Shown: piece after piece, positions 1 through 8,546 of the stretch
How the letters are laid out: each line of letters opens with the position of its first letter
How positions within the stretch are numbered: the stretch's first letter is position 1
Assembly: GCA_023436305.1 (NCBI GenBank)
Contig: JAEZJQ010000141.1
Span: 1 to 37,560 of the forward strand
From: Bacillota bacterium
GTDB lineage: Bacteria > Bacillota > UBA4882 > UBA8346
Direction of reading: 5' to 3'
Length of the DNA: 37,560 bases
Made by a program: the position numbers and the translations under genes
The notes under the pieces: model-generated
Database searches by the model: none
What the model was told of the DNA's origin: nothing
Seen by the model: the letters and a program-made list of their open reading frames with translations, nothing else

Positions 1-26
1 CTCAATGTTGCAGACCCTTCCCAATT

Positions 27-1760
27 TTATTCCATACTCTGTTGTTTATTGAAGTAAAACAATTTGACAAATATCACCGGCTGTTCCGGGTCTCCCGAAT
101 TTTCAAACGCCAAAACCCCTTGTTGATTCTTATACTTTTGATATAACCGTTTCCGAACTTCTTCGTCATTCCCGAATTCTTGAAGCAGTTCCGTTTCCGT
201 GGTCAGCAACGACTGATCCGCCCGTTCCTTCAACGCATCCCGTTCCTCCCCGAAAAGCTGCTCCAAATCTTTGGCCGGATCGTGCTTGGCAAGCACTTCC
301 TGAAGTAACGCGGTATGAATCGCCTCATGTTCCAGGGTGGATTGCCGGAATACGGCGATATCCGTTTTATATTTCACATTCAAATTATAAAAAGGAGTTC
401 CCGGAACAAAATTGACGTTAATCAAAGGACGGCGGTGGATTTCAATATTATACTTCTCCACATAACAGGTCCCGGTAAACGGTCCTTTTTCGACTTTGGA
501 CAAAGTATAACCATTATTGTCAAATGTTTTGTTGAAGCCGCTTCCCGTGCCATCGGGGTGGTATATGGAACCGCTTTCGTTCTTCTCGGCGCAGAGAGCG
601 CAAGTATTCTGCCCATAATGAATTCCCAACGGCGGTGCGCCTTTGGTGCTTTTCAACACTCTGTCCGCGATAACTCCAATATTATTCGAATCATGTTTGC
701 ATGAGGTTTTCCAATTCCTCGGCTGAATGGCCACCGTTAATTCCTTGGTATTTTCCATACCTTTATCATTGGTTACCGTCAAAATCACCTTGACTGGGGC
801 CAACAAGATTACCCTGACCGTCTTTCCTTCCAGCTTAATATCGCCGTCAAAACGAACCCCCTCCGGCATGGCTTGTCCATCCAATCCTTCAAAGGACCAG
901 GTATACTTTTGGATGTTTCCGGTGGATTTGGAGCCATCCAGCGCGATCTCGCCCCGCTTCACTCCGGAATATGTGAATTCGGCCTTTAAATCCTCCACGA
1001 ATCCAGCGGTCAGATTGGCCCCGATACTCCCCTTCTGCTGGTATTCGGCGCTGGTTAGTTGGCGGGAAAATCGTTTGGCGCAATTTTTTAGTTCGGCTTC
1101 ACTTAATTCAAATTCCAGGACTGTTGCATGCAAATCCGCGAAATTATGCAGCAGGCCTTGTCCATCGTCATCCACGGCCGGGTTATGGACCAAAAGCCGG
1201 GCCCCGGTTGCGGTCCGGGTCAGCAAGGCCGAAGGGGTATCACCGTTGTATGTCTCATTATTATGAAACGTCTGTTTTTCACTGCCATTCCAACCGGTTC
1301 CCTGGCCTTTCATGGTCTTCATCCGAAACGGCAAGGATTCACCCGGTTTTAAATGAAGGATACCGCCCCGTTTTTTTAAAAATTGGGCCGGGGTTTTGGT
1401 GCTCATCCATCGCTGATTGGCAAAAATCCCGGGACCTTGATACCATACTTTATTTAAAACATAAGTTGCTTCCACATGCGCTATATACCCGAAACCCCCG
1501 CTAAAGCCAGCCGCTTCCTCATCAACGACGATGGTGAAAGGCGCTACTAATTTCTCAGGGTCCTCCATGGGTCGATTGAAAAAGTCGTTAACGTCCATAG
1601 CGCTGAAAACATCGTCATCATCCTCCTCCTTATCCTGCAAGGCCATGGTTTGATTGAACCCGCTTTGAAACAGATTATTGGGTGCGCTATTGGCGCTAAA
1701 GCTAAATAATAATAACGAGAGCATTCCGAAAGAAAGTATGGCTTTTTTCAATGTGCGCAT
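27..1760 (-). CDS. secreted PKD-like protein with HEAIH motif, function unknown
   Basis: I do not recognise a named family over the full 577 residues. Residues 1-26 form a typical signal peptide (basic start, hydrophobic core, ANS-AP cleavage site), so the protein is exported. A very acidic stretch (KEEDDDD) follows. Residues about 265-350 look like a PKD/Ig-like beta-sandwich, with the tract ALDGSKSTGNIQKYTWSF and a VILTVTNDKG strand. The C-terminal third has a CALC pair and two other cysteines, then LEHEAIHTALLQ, with HEAIH at residues 478-482. HExxH is the zinc-binding helix of many metallopeptidases, but I see no clear third ligand, so peptidase activity is only a possibility. The ATG is preceded by GAGGAG with 7 nt spacing. 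It is divergent from the amide hydrolase gene at 2034. Confidence 0.6.
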   Translation of the reverse strand: MRTLKKAILSFGMLSLLLFSFSANSAPNNLFQSGFNQTMALQDKEEDDDDVFSAMDVNDFFNRPMEDPEKLVAPFTIVVDEEAAGFSGGFGYIAHVEATYVLNKVWYQGPGIFANQRWMSTKTPAQFLKKRGGILHLKPGESLPFRMKTMKGQGTGWNGSEKQTFHNNETYNGDTPSALLTRTATGARLLVHNPAVDDDGQGLLHNFADLHATVLEFELSEAELKNCAKRFSRQLTSAEYQQKGSIGANLTAGFVEDLKAEFTYSGVKRGEIALDGSKSTGNIQKYTWSFEGLDGQAMPEGVRFDGDIKLEGKTVRVILLAPVKVILTVTNDKGMENTKELTVAIQPRNWKTSCKHDSNNIGVIADRVLKSTKGAPPLGIHYGQNTCALCAEKNESGSIYHPDGTGSGFNKTFDNNGYTLSKVEKGPFTGTCYVEKYNIEIHRRPLINVNFVPGTPFYNLNVKYKTDIAVFRQSTLEHEAIHTALLQEVLAKHDPAKDLEQLFGEERDALKERADQSLLTTETELLQEFGNDEEVRKRLYQKYKNQQGVLAFENSGDPEQPVIFVKLFYFNKQQSME

Positions 1761-1834
1761 AGGGCATCTCCTCGTTTCATTTCATTGTAAACATAAAGAC
1801 CAGTTCCCGGATTATCCGGCTTTCACACTTATGA

Positions 1835-1948
1835 AATTCATATGAATTCCAATCTACTGGTAATTTTACCGCAAATCGTTTCACAATACTACCGGGAAAC
1901 GTAAAACAACCACTTTTCCGGTTCCAAATAATCAGGTACGGCAGTACC
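1835..1948. promoter_or_regulatory. cluster of three short palindromes in a divergent intergenic region
   Basis: The 273-nt gap between two divergent genes holds three perfect palindromes: AATTCATATGAATT at 1835-1848, GGTAATTTTACC at 1859-1870 and GGTACGGCAGTACC at 1935-1948. A related GTAC-rich half-palindrome follows at about 1950-1975. A TATAAT-like -10 lies at 2007-2012 on the plus strand, but no good -35 is found at 17-18 nt. These are candidate operators for one or both genes. No regulator can be assigned from sequence alone. Confidence 0.35.
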
Positions 1949-2033
1949 AGGTATCGTACTCTTATTTTAAGTACGGGAGTATGTATCCAAAATCGGACAT
2001 AAATATTATAATTATCTTAAAAAAAGAAAGGTT

Positions 2034-3101
2034 GTGAATTGGTTGGATGAAACCAGGCCTTTACTCGAGAACAAAATCAAGATCCCAAAGAAAAATTTGA
2101 TCCGTAAAAAAATCTTCTCGTTCTCCACCGTTATACTCCTCTTGATCCTCATTGGTTTATGTTTGACCTACGGCAACCAGTTGCGTACAATCTTCTCCTT
2201 TTCTAAAGTCGGAGATGAACCCCTATATGTAATGACTTATTATGGGGATTATGGTTTTGATATATTCTTGAAAACAGGGATATATCCGATTAAGCCGGCA
2301 CTTTTGGAGCGGAAGGACGGTCCGTGGGCTTGTAGTGTTTTTTCGGCCCGAAATGAACTGGGGAATCCACTGCTGGGAAGAAATTATGACTGGTTCCACC
2401 GGTCCGCCGTATTGCTCTTTACTCATCCCCCCAAGGGCTACCGGTCCGTATCATTATTGGATCCAAGCAATTGCGGCTTTCTCCCTCCCGATTACACCCC
2501 GGCTTCCTTCTTTGACCGGACCAAATTAATGGAAGCGCCTTGGATGCCGCTGGATGGCATGAATGAATGCGGCCTGGCAATCGGGCTGATGGCAGTCCCG
2601 GATGCAGAAGGCAGCCACGATCTCCATAAAATGAATATTAATGAAGTCGATGTTATTCGCCTGGTTCTAGATCATGCCAAAGATGTGACGGAGGCCATTG
2701 CGCTGATTAAAAAATACAATGTAGTATTTGCCCATAACCCCGTTCATTATTTGATAGCCGACGCTTCCGGTCATTCCGCCGTGATTGAATTTGTCAAAGG
2801 CCAAGTGAAAGTAATCCAAGATTCCGAAGCCTGGCAGGTATCCACCAATTTTCAAATCTACAGCGCCAAAGACGGCGCCTTGCTTTGTAACCGTTATGCC
2901 ACCGCAACTCAGACTCTCAAAAATACCAACGGAGTTATCAGTGACGATGGCGCCATGAAGCTTTTAAAAGATATTTCCCAACCGATAACCATGTGGTCGG
3001 CGGTTTATAATCTTTTAACCGGGGATATTCAAGTCCGAATGGGTTTTGAGCCCTCTCATTTCAGTCAAGTGAAAAAATTCCAGTTGAAAATGAAACCATA
3101 A
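2034..3101 (+). CDS. membrane-anchored linear amide C-N hydrolase (Ntn hydrolase)
   Basis: A 355-residue member of the choloylglycine hydrolase / penicillin acylase-like Ntn superfamily. The diagnostic segment is WACSVFSARNELG followed by GRNYDWF at residues 99-121. Cys100 would be the N-terminal nucleophile after autocleavage, and the Arg and Asp of GRNYDW are expected active-site residues. Such enzymes hydrolyse linear amide bonds (bile salts, penicillin V, acyl-homoserine lactones, N-acylethanolamines); the substrate here cannot be told. A hydrophobic helix at about 28-46 anchors the protein or exports it. About 50 residues then separate it from Cys100. The start is GTG after an AAAGAAAGG tract with short spacing; no in-frame ATG lies nearby. 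It appears monocistronic. Confidence 0.8.
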   Translation: MNWLDETRPLLENKIKIPKKNLIRKKIFSFSTVILLLILIGLCLTYGNQLRTIFSFSKVGDEPLYVMTYYGDYGFDIFLKTGIYPIKPALLERKDGPWACSVFSARNELGNPLLGRNYDWFHRSAVLLFTHPPKGYRSVSLLDPSNCGFLPPDYTPASFFDRTKLMEAPWMPLDGMNECGLAIGLMAVPDAEGSHDLHKMNINEVDVIRLVLDHAKDVTEAIALIKKYNVVFAHNPVHYLIADASGHSAVIEFVKGQVKVIQDSEAWQVSTNFQIYSAKDGALLCNRYATATQTLKNTNGVISDDGAMKLLKDISQPITMWSAVYNLLTGDIQVRMGFEPSHFSQVKKFQLKMKP

Positions 3102-3119
3102 ATCACCCATCAGATAAAA

Positions 3120-3152
3120 CAACATGGTTGCCGGATTAAGGCAACCTTGTTG
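3120..3152. terminator. hairpin after the amide hydrolase gene
   Basis: CAACATGGTTGCC (3120-3132) pairs with GGCAACCTTGTTG (3140-3152) with one mismatch around a 7-nt loop. It sits 19 nt after the stop of the plus-strand gene and 35 nt before the end of the convergent lipoprotein gene. There is no strong T-tract on either side, so terminator function is likely from position rather than proven by form. Confidence 0.5.
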
Positions 3153-3186
3153 TTGAAATCGTATTATTTATCCTTGATTCGACGAT

Positions 3187-3912
3187 TTAATCGGCTTGTT
3201 CTCCTAATTCACCCTCGGGTTGGGTATCCGGCGGGGTTTCGGCGGGGGGCGTTTCAAGGGGTGTTGTATCAAGGGCTTGATACTTTTCCAACACTTTGGT
3301 TACAAAGAAGTTATCCCGGTCGGGAAGTGAAGCGATAATCTGTTCCAAATCCGCCCTGGACATGGATTTTTCTTTACCCCGCAAAGCTTTTCTGAGTAAT
3401 ACCGCAGTCACCACATCCTCTTTATCCTTGCGGATGGAATCCTTGGTAATCCAGCCGGACTTCCCCCATTCCTCCCCGGTCACCCGTAGCCAACCGTTTT
3501 TCTCCTCCTGTACGGCGACGATAGCCATCACCTCAAATGTTTTTCCCGAATCAGCCAACAAATCCGGCCGCTTATAGACTTTTGTCACGGCCTGAACTAC
3601 ACCAACATAGGCCCCCTGAACGATTCCCCAGGTGCTGGAATATCCGCCGGTCCCATCGGAAAGCTTTACCTTAATATACTCCCGTTGCTTCGGGTCTTTC
3701 AGATCTTTCACGGGTTTACCTTCCAACTGAACCGTCTCCCCCAGGGCAAGTGACGAAAGCCACCGGCTTTTATTGCTGGCCTCGGTCCATACCGCGGTGC
3801 CGTTCACCACACATACACCCTGCTTGGAAATGTCATTGGGATCCTCAAAGCATCCTGTTACGCCAAGTAAACAAAGCACCACCAACCCAATCCACCAATT
3901 TTTCAATCTCAT
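3187..3912 (-). CDS. SH3-like lipoprotein, function unknown
   Basis: A 241-residue predicted lipoprotein. The N-terminus ends in a lipobox (LGVTGC), with Cys21 as the lipidated residue. Two bacterial SH3-like repeats can be read. The first, about residues 33-105, has the TAVWTEASNKS and GETVQLEG strands. The second, about 108-165, has VYKRPDLLADSGKTFEVMA and a NGWLRVTGEEWGKSGWI strand. SH3b repeats of this kind often bind cell-wall peptides. The C-terminus is a flexible Pro/Thr/Glu tail (TPLETPPAETPPDTQPEG). The start is ATG with an AGGGGTG ribosome site. It converges with the amide hydrolase. I infer a cell-envelope role, without a specific function. Confidence 0.6.
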   Translation of the reverse strand: MRLKNWWIGLVVLCLLGVTGCFEDPNDISKQGVCVVNGTAVWTEASNKSRWLSSLALGETVQLEGKPVKDLKDPKQREYIKVKLSDGTGGYSSTWGIVQGAYVGVVQAVTKVYKRPDLLADSGKTFEVMAIVAVQEEKNGWLRVTGEEWGKSGWITKDSIRKDKEDVVTAVLLRKALRGKEKSMSRADLEQIIASLPDRDNFFVTKVLEKYQALDTTPLETPPAETPPDTQPEGELGEQAD

Positions 3913-4120
3913 CTCATCACCCCTGTTAATATTTTAATATCGGTGTTCCACGAATCCCCAATAATTTCGAAATCTATCGCCAATCGCCACTTTTACAAAT
4001 TGCCACCGGAATATCATCAAATAACTTATCGGCACGATGATGGATAAATTTTAGATTTGTAGATATACTGATATAAAAAATGGATCGTGAAATTGGTTAA
4101 CTATTTTTTAATTTTCGATA

Positions 4121-4168
4121 AAAATTACCCCACCATTGCCAATCACCGCGCTACAGTGGGGTAATTTT
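4121..4168 (-). terminator. intrinsic terminator of the sulfur operon
   Basis: A perfect 13-bp stem, AAAATTACCCCAC at 4121-4133 and GTGGGGTAATTTT at 4156-4168, lies 42 nt after the stop of the CoA-disulfide-reductase fusion. Read on the minus strand it continues into TTTTTATCG and further T-rich sequence. I see no gene in the rest of the 3913-4210 gap. Confidence 0.8.
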
Positions 4169-4210
4169 AAAGAAGATATGAAAAAATCCTCAATCCATAT
4201 TTTACGGTTT

Positions 4211-6679
4211 TTAAATAAACAAATTCACATTTCCTTCCTCGGCCGCCGCCAGGTAAGAGGCCACTCCGCCAATTTCAACTCCGTCCAACAGCTCTTCCTT
4301 TTTGATTCCCATGACATCCATGGACATTTGGCAGGCTACCAGCCGGATGCCCATCATCCGGGCCTGGCCGATTAAGCTTTCCAGCGAAGAAATGTTCTTC
4401 CGGCGCATCGTCATCCGGATCATTTTCGCGCCCATACCTGCCATGTTCATTTTTGACAATCCCAGTTTGGTGGAACCACGCGGCATCATCATCCCGAACA
4501 TCCGGTCCATAAAACTTTTGGGAACTTTTACCCGCCGGGGTTTTCGAAGGACGTTCAAACCCCAGAAAGTAAAGAACATCGTCACTTTCCGGCCCATGGA
4601 AGCGGCGCCGGTGGCAATGATGAAAGAGGCGATGGCTTTGTCCAGGTCGGCGCTGAAAACGATAATGGTCTTATCCTGCCCGGCAATTATCAGCGCGCTA
4701 ACTTCCCGGGATTGTATCCCTTTACGAATCACTGCGGTAATCTTCCCGGGGGTACGATCCAGTTTTAATAAAGTATTACCGGTACGGAGGCACCACGCCT
4801 CAACATCATTGGCGAAGCCTGGGTCTGATGCGCTGATTTCCAATACATCCCCATCATTAAGTTGCTGCATTTTATTGAAGAGTTGTAAAATCGGGCCCGG
4901 GCATTGCAAGCCACAGGCGTTTACCTTAATTGTATCGCTCATTTCACGGTTCTCCTCGCTATAATTCACTGTTGCCGCAGTGGCCACTTCCGATCCGGCA
5001 TAATTATCCCGGCGCTGACTCCGATCCTTTTGGACCGCCCCATACGTCTTATAGCCACCACTTAAATTCTTCACCATAAATCCGTTTTGTTTCAAAATCC
5101 GCGCCCCCATATAGGCTCTTAACCCCACCTGGCAGTAAATCACAATCTCCCGGTCTTTGGGCAGCTCATTCAGCCTATCCCGGAGCTGGTGGAGCGGGAT
5201 ATTTACCGCTCCCGGAATCTTCCCCAGTTGCGCTTCGGCCGGTTCCCGGACATCCACCAGGAAATATTGTCCGGCGGCATCCTCCGGCAGTTGGTCCCAA
5301 GTGATAGCCTCCACATCCTTCTTCAAAATATTAGAAGCGGTATAACCGGCGATATTGACCGGATCTTTCGCGGAAGAGAATGGTGGAGCATAAGCTAATT
5401 CCAATTCGGTAAGATCCTCCACCGTTTTCTCAAACCGTAATGCCGTTGCCAAAATATCCAGCCGCTTATCAACCCCATCAAACCCAATGACCTGCGCCCC
5501 CAAAATACGCCCGCTTTCCGGCGCGAATAACAATTTGATGGTAACCGGCTGGGCTCCCGGGTAATACGAGGCATGGGAACTCGAATGGGTTATTGAGGCC
5601 AAATATGGGGTCGCTAACTTTTTCAAATTTTTTTCCGACAAACCGGTGGAACCGGCGATATGATTAAAAACTTTTACAATGGCCGTGCCTTGGGCTCCCC
5701 GGTAACTTGCTTCCCGTCCGGCTAAAATATCCGCCAGCACACGGCCTTGGCGGTTGGCCGGGCCGGCCAGGGGCGCCCAATTGGTTTTGCCGGATACGAT
5801 TTCCGGGACTTCAATAACATCCCCAACCGCGTATATATCAGGGTCTGACGTTTGTAAGCGGTGGTTAACTCGAATAGCGCCGTTAGGGCCTGTGGCTAAT
5901 CCCGCGGCCACTGCCAATTTACTATCCGGGCGGACTCCCAACGCCAAAATCACCATATCGGCAACGGCCTTTTTTCCTTGACTGGTGATGACCTGTACGC
6001 TTTTCTGGCCGGGAACCTCGCTAATTGCGGCCAATCCCTCTCCCAGAATCAGATCGATTCCGTTATCCCGTAATTCCTGGTGAATTATAGCGGCCAATTC
6101 ATAATCCAAATTATTTAAAACCTGATCGGCCATCTCGATTAAAGTCACTTTTTTCTTGGCGTGAGCCAAATTTTCGGCCATTTCCAAGCCAATAAAACCG
6201 CCGCCCACCACCACCACCGAATTCACTTTGTTTTGATTTAAATATTGTTTAATACCATCGGTATCTTGAATATTCCGCAACGTAAAAACCCGCTGGTCAT
6301 CGACACCGGGAATATTTGGAATCATCGGGTAAGATCCGGTAGCCAGTACCAAAATATCATAGTTTTCGCGATAGGTACGATTTTGTGATAAATCTTTCAC
6401 CACCACTTCCCGGTTCTCCCGGTCAACGCTTATCACTTCGTTTTTAACCCGGACATCAATCCGAAACCGTTTTTTCATTCCCGCCGGGGTTTGAATGAAT
6501 AGATCATCCCGATCCTCGATTACGCCGCCGATATAGTATGGAAGTCCGCAATTGGCGTAGGAAATGGCTTCCCCTTTTTCCAGAATCACGATTTCCATTG
6601 TCTCATCCAGGCGTCTCAACCGCGCCGCCGTACTGGCTCCTCCGGCTACGCCTCCTACAATGACTACTTTCTTTGCCAT
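4211..6679 (-). CDS. CoA-disulfide/persulfide reductase fused to rhodanese, TusA and DsrE-like domains
   Basis: An 822-residue multidomain sulfur enzyme. Numbers here count from the upstream GTG at 6688; subtract 3 for the ATG start. Residues 7-455 are an FAD/NADH pyridine-nucleotide disulfide oxidoreductase of the CoA-disulfide reductase type: an FAD motif GGVAGGAST, the single active cysteine C47 in SYANCGLPYY, a second dinucleotide motif VVVGGGFIGLEMAE, and the HASYYPGA and APPFSSAKDP loops. Residues 470-555 are a rhodanese domain with C519 (IYCQVGLRA). Residues 587-655 are TusA-like with C592 and C596 (ACGLQCPGP). Residues 664-825 are DsrE-like with C786 (RLVACQMS). The whole chain can pass persulfide sulfur between cysteines, as in NADH-dependent persulfide reductases. 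ATG at 6679 is preferred because AGAGGG lies 8 nt upstream; the GTG at 6688 overlaps that site. It lies 24 nt after the arsR-type gene. Confidence 0.9.
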   Translation of the reverse strand: MAKKVVIVGGVAGGASTAARLRRLDETMEIVILEKGEAISYANCGLPYYIGGVIEDRDDLFIQTPAGMKKRFRIDVRVKNEVISVDRENREVVVKDLSQNRTYRENYDILVLATGSYPMIPNIPGVDDQRVFTLRNIQDTDGIKQYLNQNKVNSVVVVGGGFIGLEMAENLAHAKKKVTLIEMADQVLNNLDYELAAIIHQELRDNGIDLILGEGLAAISEVPGQKSVQVITSQGKKAVADMVILALGVRPDSKLAVAAGLATGPNGAIRVNHRLQTSDPDIYAVGDVIEVPEIVSGKTNWAPLAGPANRQGRVLADILAGREASYRGAQGTAIVKVFNHIAGSTGLSEKNLKKLATPYLASITHSSSHASYYPGAQPVTIKLLFAPESGRILGAQVIGFDGVDKRLDILATALRFEKTVEDLTELELAYAPPFSSAKDPVNIAGYTASNILKKDVEAITWDQLPEDAAGQYFLVDVREPAEAQLGKIPGAVNIPLHQLRDRLNELPKDREIVIYCQVGLRAYMGARILKQNGFMVKNLSGGYKTYGAVQKDRSQRRDNYAGSEVATAATVNYSEENREMSDTIKVNACGLQCPGPILQLFNKMQQLNDGDVLEISASDPGFANDVEAWCLRTGNTLLKLDRTPGKITAVIRKGIQSREVSALIIAGQDKTIIVFSADLDKAIASFIIATGAASMGRKVTMFFTFWGLNVLRKPRRVKVPKSFMDRMFGMMMPRGSTKLGLSKMNMAGMGAKMIRMTMRRKNISSLESLIGQARMMGIRLVACQMSMDVMGIKKEELLDGVEIGGVASYLAAAEEGNVNLFI

Positions 6680-6703
6680 CCGTTTCACCCTCTATCCAAT
6701 GAT

Positions 6704-6988
6704 TTATTCAAACAGCAATTGCACAATTTTTTTAATATCTTCGTTTACGACTTGATAAAAGATCTCCGCCCCATGGCGGTGGCCTTTAATGATCCCCAGG
6801 CTTCTCAACTTGCCGAGATGTTGGGAGACCGTTGATTGGGGAAGCTTCAAACACTCATGCATCTTATTTACATTACACTCCCCCCGTTTAATTAAGCCCC
6901 GTACAATGCATAACCGAACCGGGTGAGCAATTGATTTAAACAACTCGGACATCTCCGTTAACCGATCGAAATCATCCGGATATTCCAT
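6704..6988 (-). CDS. ArsR/SmtB-family repressor, probable sulfur sensor
   Basis: A 94-residue winged-helix regulator. The recognition-helix segment LPQSTVSQHLGKLRSLGII is typical of ArsR proteins, as are the preceding FKSIAHPVRL helix and a beta-wing at HRHGAEIFYQV. Three cysteines (27, 38, 46) lie near and in the helix before the HTH. The ELCVCDL metal-box motif of ArsR is not present. Cysteine pairs in related regulators such as BigR, SqrR and YgaV respond to persulfides. The gene directly precedes the persulfide-reductase fusion, which suggests a similar role. I chose the ATG at 6988 because AAGGAGG sits 7 nt before it. A frame open to 7060 exists but would run through the promoter. Confidence 0.88.
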   Translation of the reverse strand: MEYPDDFDRLTEMSELFKSIAHPVRLCIVRGLIKRGECNVNKMHECLKLPQSTVSQHLGKLRSLGIIKGHRHGAEIFYQVVNEDIKKIVQLLFE

Positions 6989-7015
6989 GTCCAACCTCCT
7001 TATTATTGTAATATT

Positions 7016-7044
7016 ATTATATTGCGATATTACGATATATGCAA
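7016..7044 (-). promoter_or_regulatory. sigma-A-type promoter and likely operator of the sulfur operon
   Basis: On the minus strand TTGCAT (7044-7039) and a consensus TATAAT (7021-7016) are exactly 17 nt apart. They lie 28 nt upstream of the repressor start codon. The spacer holds a near-tandem 8-mer, ATCGTAAT then ATCGCAAT, and further AT palindromes (TAATAT/ATATTA) overlap the -10. These are suitable places for the ArsR-type protein to repress its own operon. Confidence 0.7.
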
Positions 7045-7082
7045 CCTGATTTTCTTCCATTAAATAAAAAAAGTACTACGCC

Positions 7083-8351
7083 TTACGCCACCGGTTCGGC
7101 AAGACACACCTTATTGCGACCGCTCTTTTTGGCTTCGTATAATGCTTCATCGGCTTTTTGCAGAAGTCCCTCATAACCGTCGGAGACGTATGGATACGTT
7201 GCCAAACCGGCGCTCAACGTAACTTTAATTCGCTGTCCCTCGGTTGTCAAAAATTCATAATCGGAAATTTGGCGGCGAATCGTTTCACCAAACTCCATCG
7301 CGTCTTTCATCTGAACTTCGGGAAGGACAATGACAAATTCTTCACCGCCATAACGGGCTAAAATTCCCGTGGGAAGTATTTTTTGAATTACCGCGGTAGT
7401 TGTTTTTAAAACCATATCTCCGGTCAAATGCCCATAACGGTCGTTGATGCGTTTAAAAAAATCCATATCGAACATGATTAAGGAAACGATATTGGGCTTT
7501 TTATCAAATAAATCGGCGACATAATTGATTAAATACATCCGGTTATATATCCCGGTCAAAGCGTCATGATTAGCCATCCGGCGCATTCTGCCATAAAGAT
7601 AAGCATTTTCCACCGAAAGGCTGAGTTCTTGGGAAATAAGCTTGGCAAATTCAATTAAATCAGGACTTAATCCGGCTTCGGCTTCGTGTTCGATGACCAT
7701 AATTCCCCAACAATCTCGATGTCCCGCAAGAGGAATCACTAAAACACTATTGACGTTCTTTTTTCTGAACTCTTCCATTTCTTCCGGTTTGGCATCGTCC
7801 AGGGTATAAACCCGCAGATTCCGCCAAGCCCCGGCAATAATATTATCATCATCCAACGAGACGGTTTCCTTCTCCGGAATATCATCGGTAAACTCGGAAC
7901 TTGCTCTTACGGTTAATACTGCTTTCCCCTCTTCCTTCATATAAATAATACATTTCTTGCTGCCGAAAACTCCCATCACAATATCTGTGGTCTTTTTTAA
8001 CAGCCGATCTGAGTCCAATTCCCGGCTAATTTCTTCCAAAATTAATTGAACCGTGTATGATTGAGCATATTTCTCCTCCAAGTGCAAATAAGAATACCAG
8101 AGTTTATTATATTTCTCTGATAATTGCTCCATTTGGCACAACCGATCAGTGGCCCGCCTTTGTTTGAAAGCAAAAAAAGAGGCCGTTAATATAACAATAA
8201 TCAACAACACTATCAAGGCATCCTCGCCGGGCCTATTCGGATATGTGAAAATACTCAACTTGACAGCGGCTTGAAAGAATACAAAGCCCGCGATTAAAAA
8301 AATTAAACCGATTAAACAAAAATCGAGGAAATTTCGGATACGCTCTTTCAT
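7083..8351 (-). CDS. membrane diguanylate cyclase (GAF-GGDEF)
   Basis: A 422-residue protein. Two hydrophobic helices lie at about residues 12-32 and 44-62, then a coiled linker, a GAF-like sensor domain at about 105-245 and a GGDEF domain at about 255-418. The active-site loop reads ARYGGEEF, so diguanylate cyclase activity making c-di-GMP from two GTP is expected. The metal-binding region FDMDFFKRINDRYGHLTGD is intact. The inhibitory I-site, normally RxxD just before ARYGG, reads LPTG here, so product inhibition by that route is probably lost. The ATG has a GGGAGGAG ribosome site 5 nt upstream. Whether it is co-transcribed with the sulfur operon 94 nt downstream is unclear, because that operon has its own promoter. 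Confidence 0.9.
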   Translation of the reverse strand: MKERIRNFLDFCLIGLIFLIAGFVFFQAAVKLSIFTYPNRPGEDALIVLLIIVILTASFFAFKQRRATDRLCQMEQLSEKYNKLWYSYLHLEEKYAQSYTVQLILEEISRELDSDRLLKKTTDIVMGVFGSKKCIIYMKEEGKAVLTVRASSEFTDDIPEKETVSLDDDNIIAGAWRNLRVYTLDDAKPEEMEEFRKKNVNSVLVIPLAGHRDCWGIMVIEHEAEAGLSPDLIEFAKLISQELSLSVENAYLYGRMRRMANHDALTGIYNRMYLINYVADLFDKKPNIVSLIMFDMDFFKRINDRYGHLTGDMVLKTTTAVIQKILPTGILARYGGEEFVIVLPEVQMKDAMEFGETIRRQISDYEFLTTEGQRIKVTLSAGLATYPYVSDGYEGLLQKADEALYEAKKSGRNKVCLAEPVA

Positions 8352-8430
8352 CGGTCTCCTCCCAATTATCTTTATTATCGGTTTAATTCAATTTTTCTTA
8401 ATGTCTTTGATGGATTATCTCGGTTCCAAG

Positions 8431-8443
8431 CGCTATTTTAGCG
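8431..8443. promoter_or_regulatory. small inverted repeat in the divergent gap
   Basis: CGCTATTTTAGCG is a 5-bp inverted repeat around TTT, in the 332-nt gap between the diguanylate cyclase and the glycosyltransferase-like gene. I find no convincing minus-strand promoter for the cyclase in this gap. Confidence 0.2.
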
Positions 8444-8546
8444 GTTTAAAAAGAAATGTTTCATTTTTACGGTCCGAATATTTTTAGGGATAGTAAAGAA
8501 TAACCCCATTTTGTAATATAAAAACATCTATAGAAAATATTTAATA

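Noticed and set aside
315..704. 129-residue plus-strand open frame inside the first gene
   Set aside because: It is antisense to the secreted PKD-like protein, without a domain or ribosome site.
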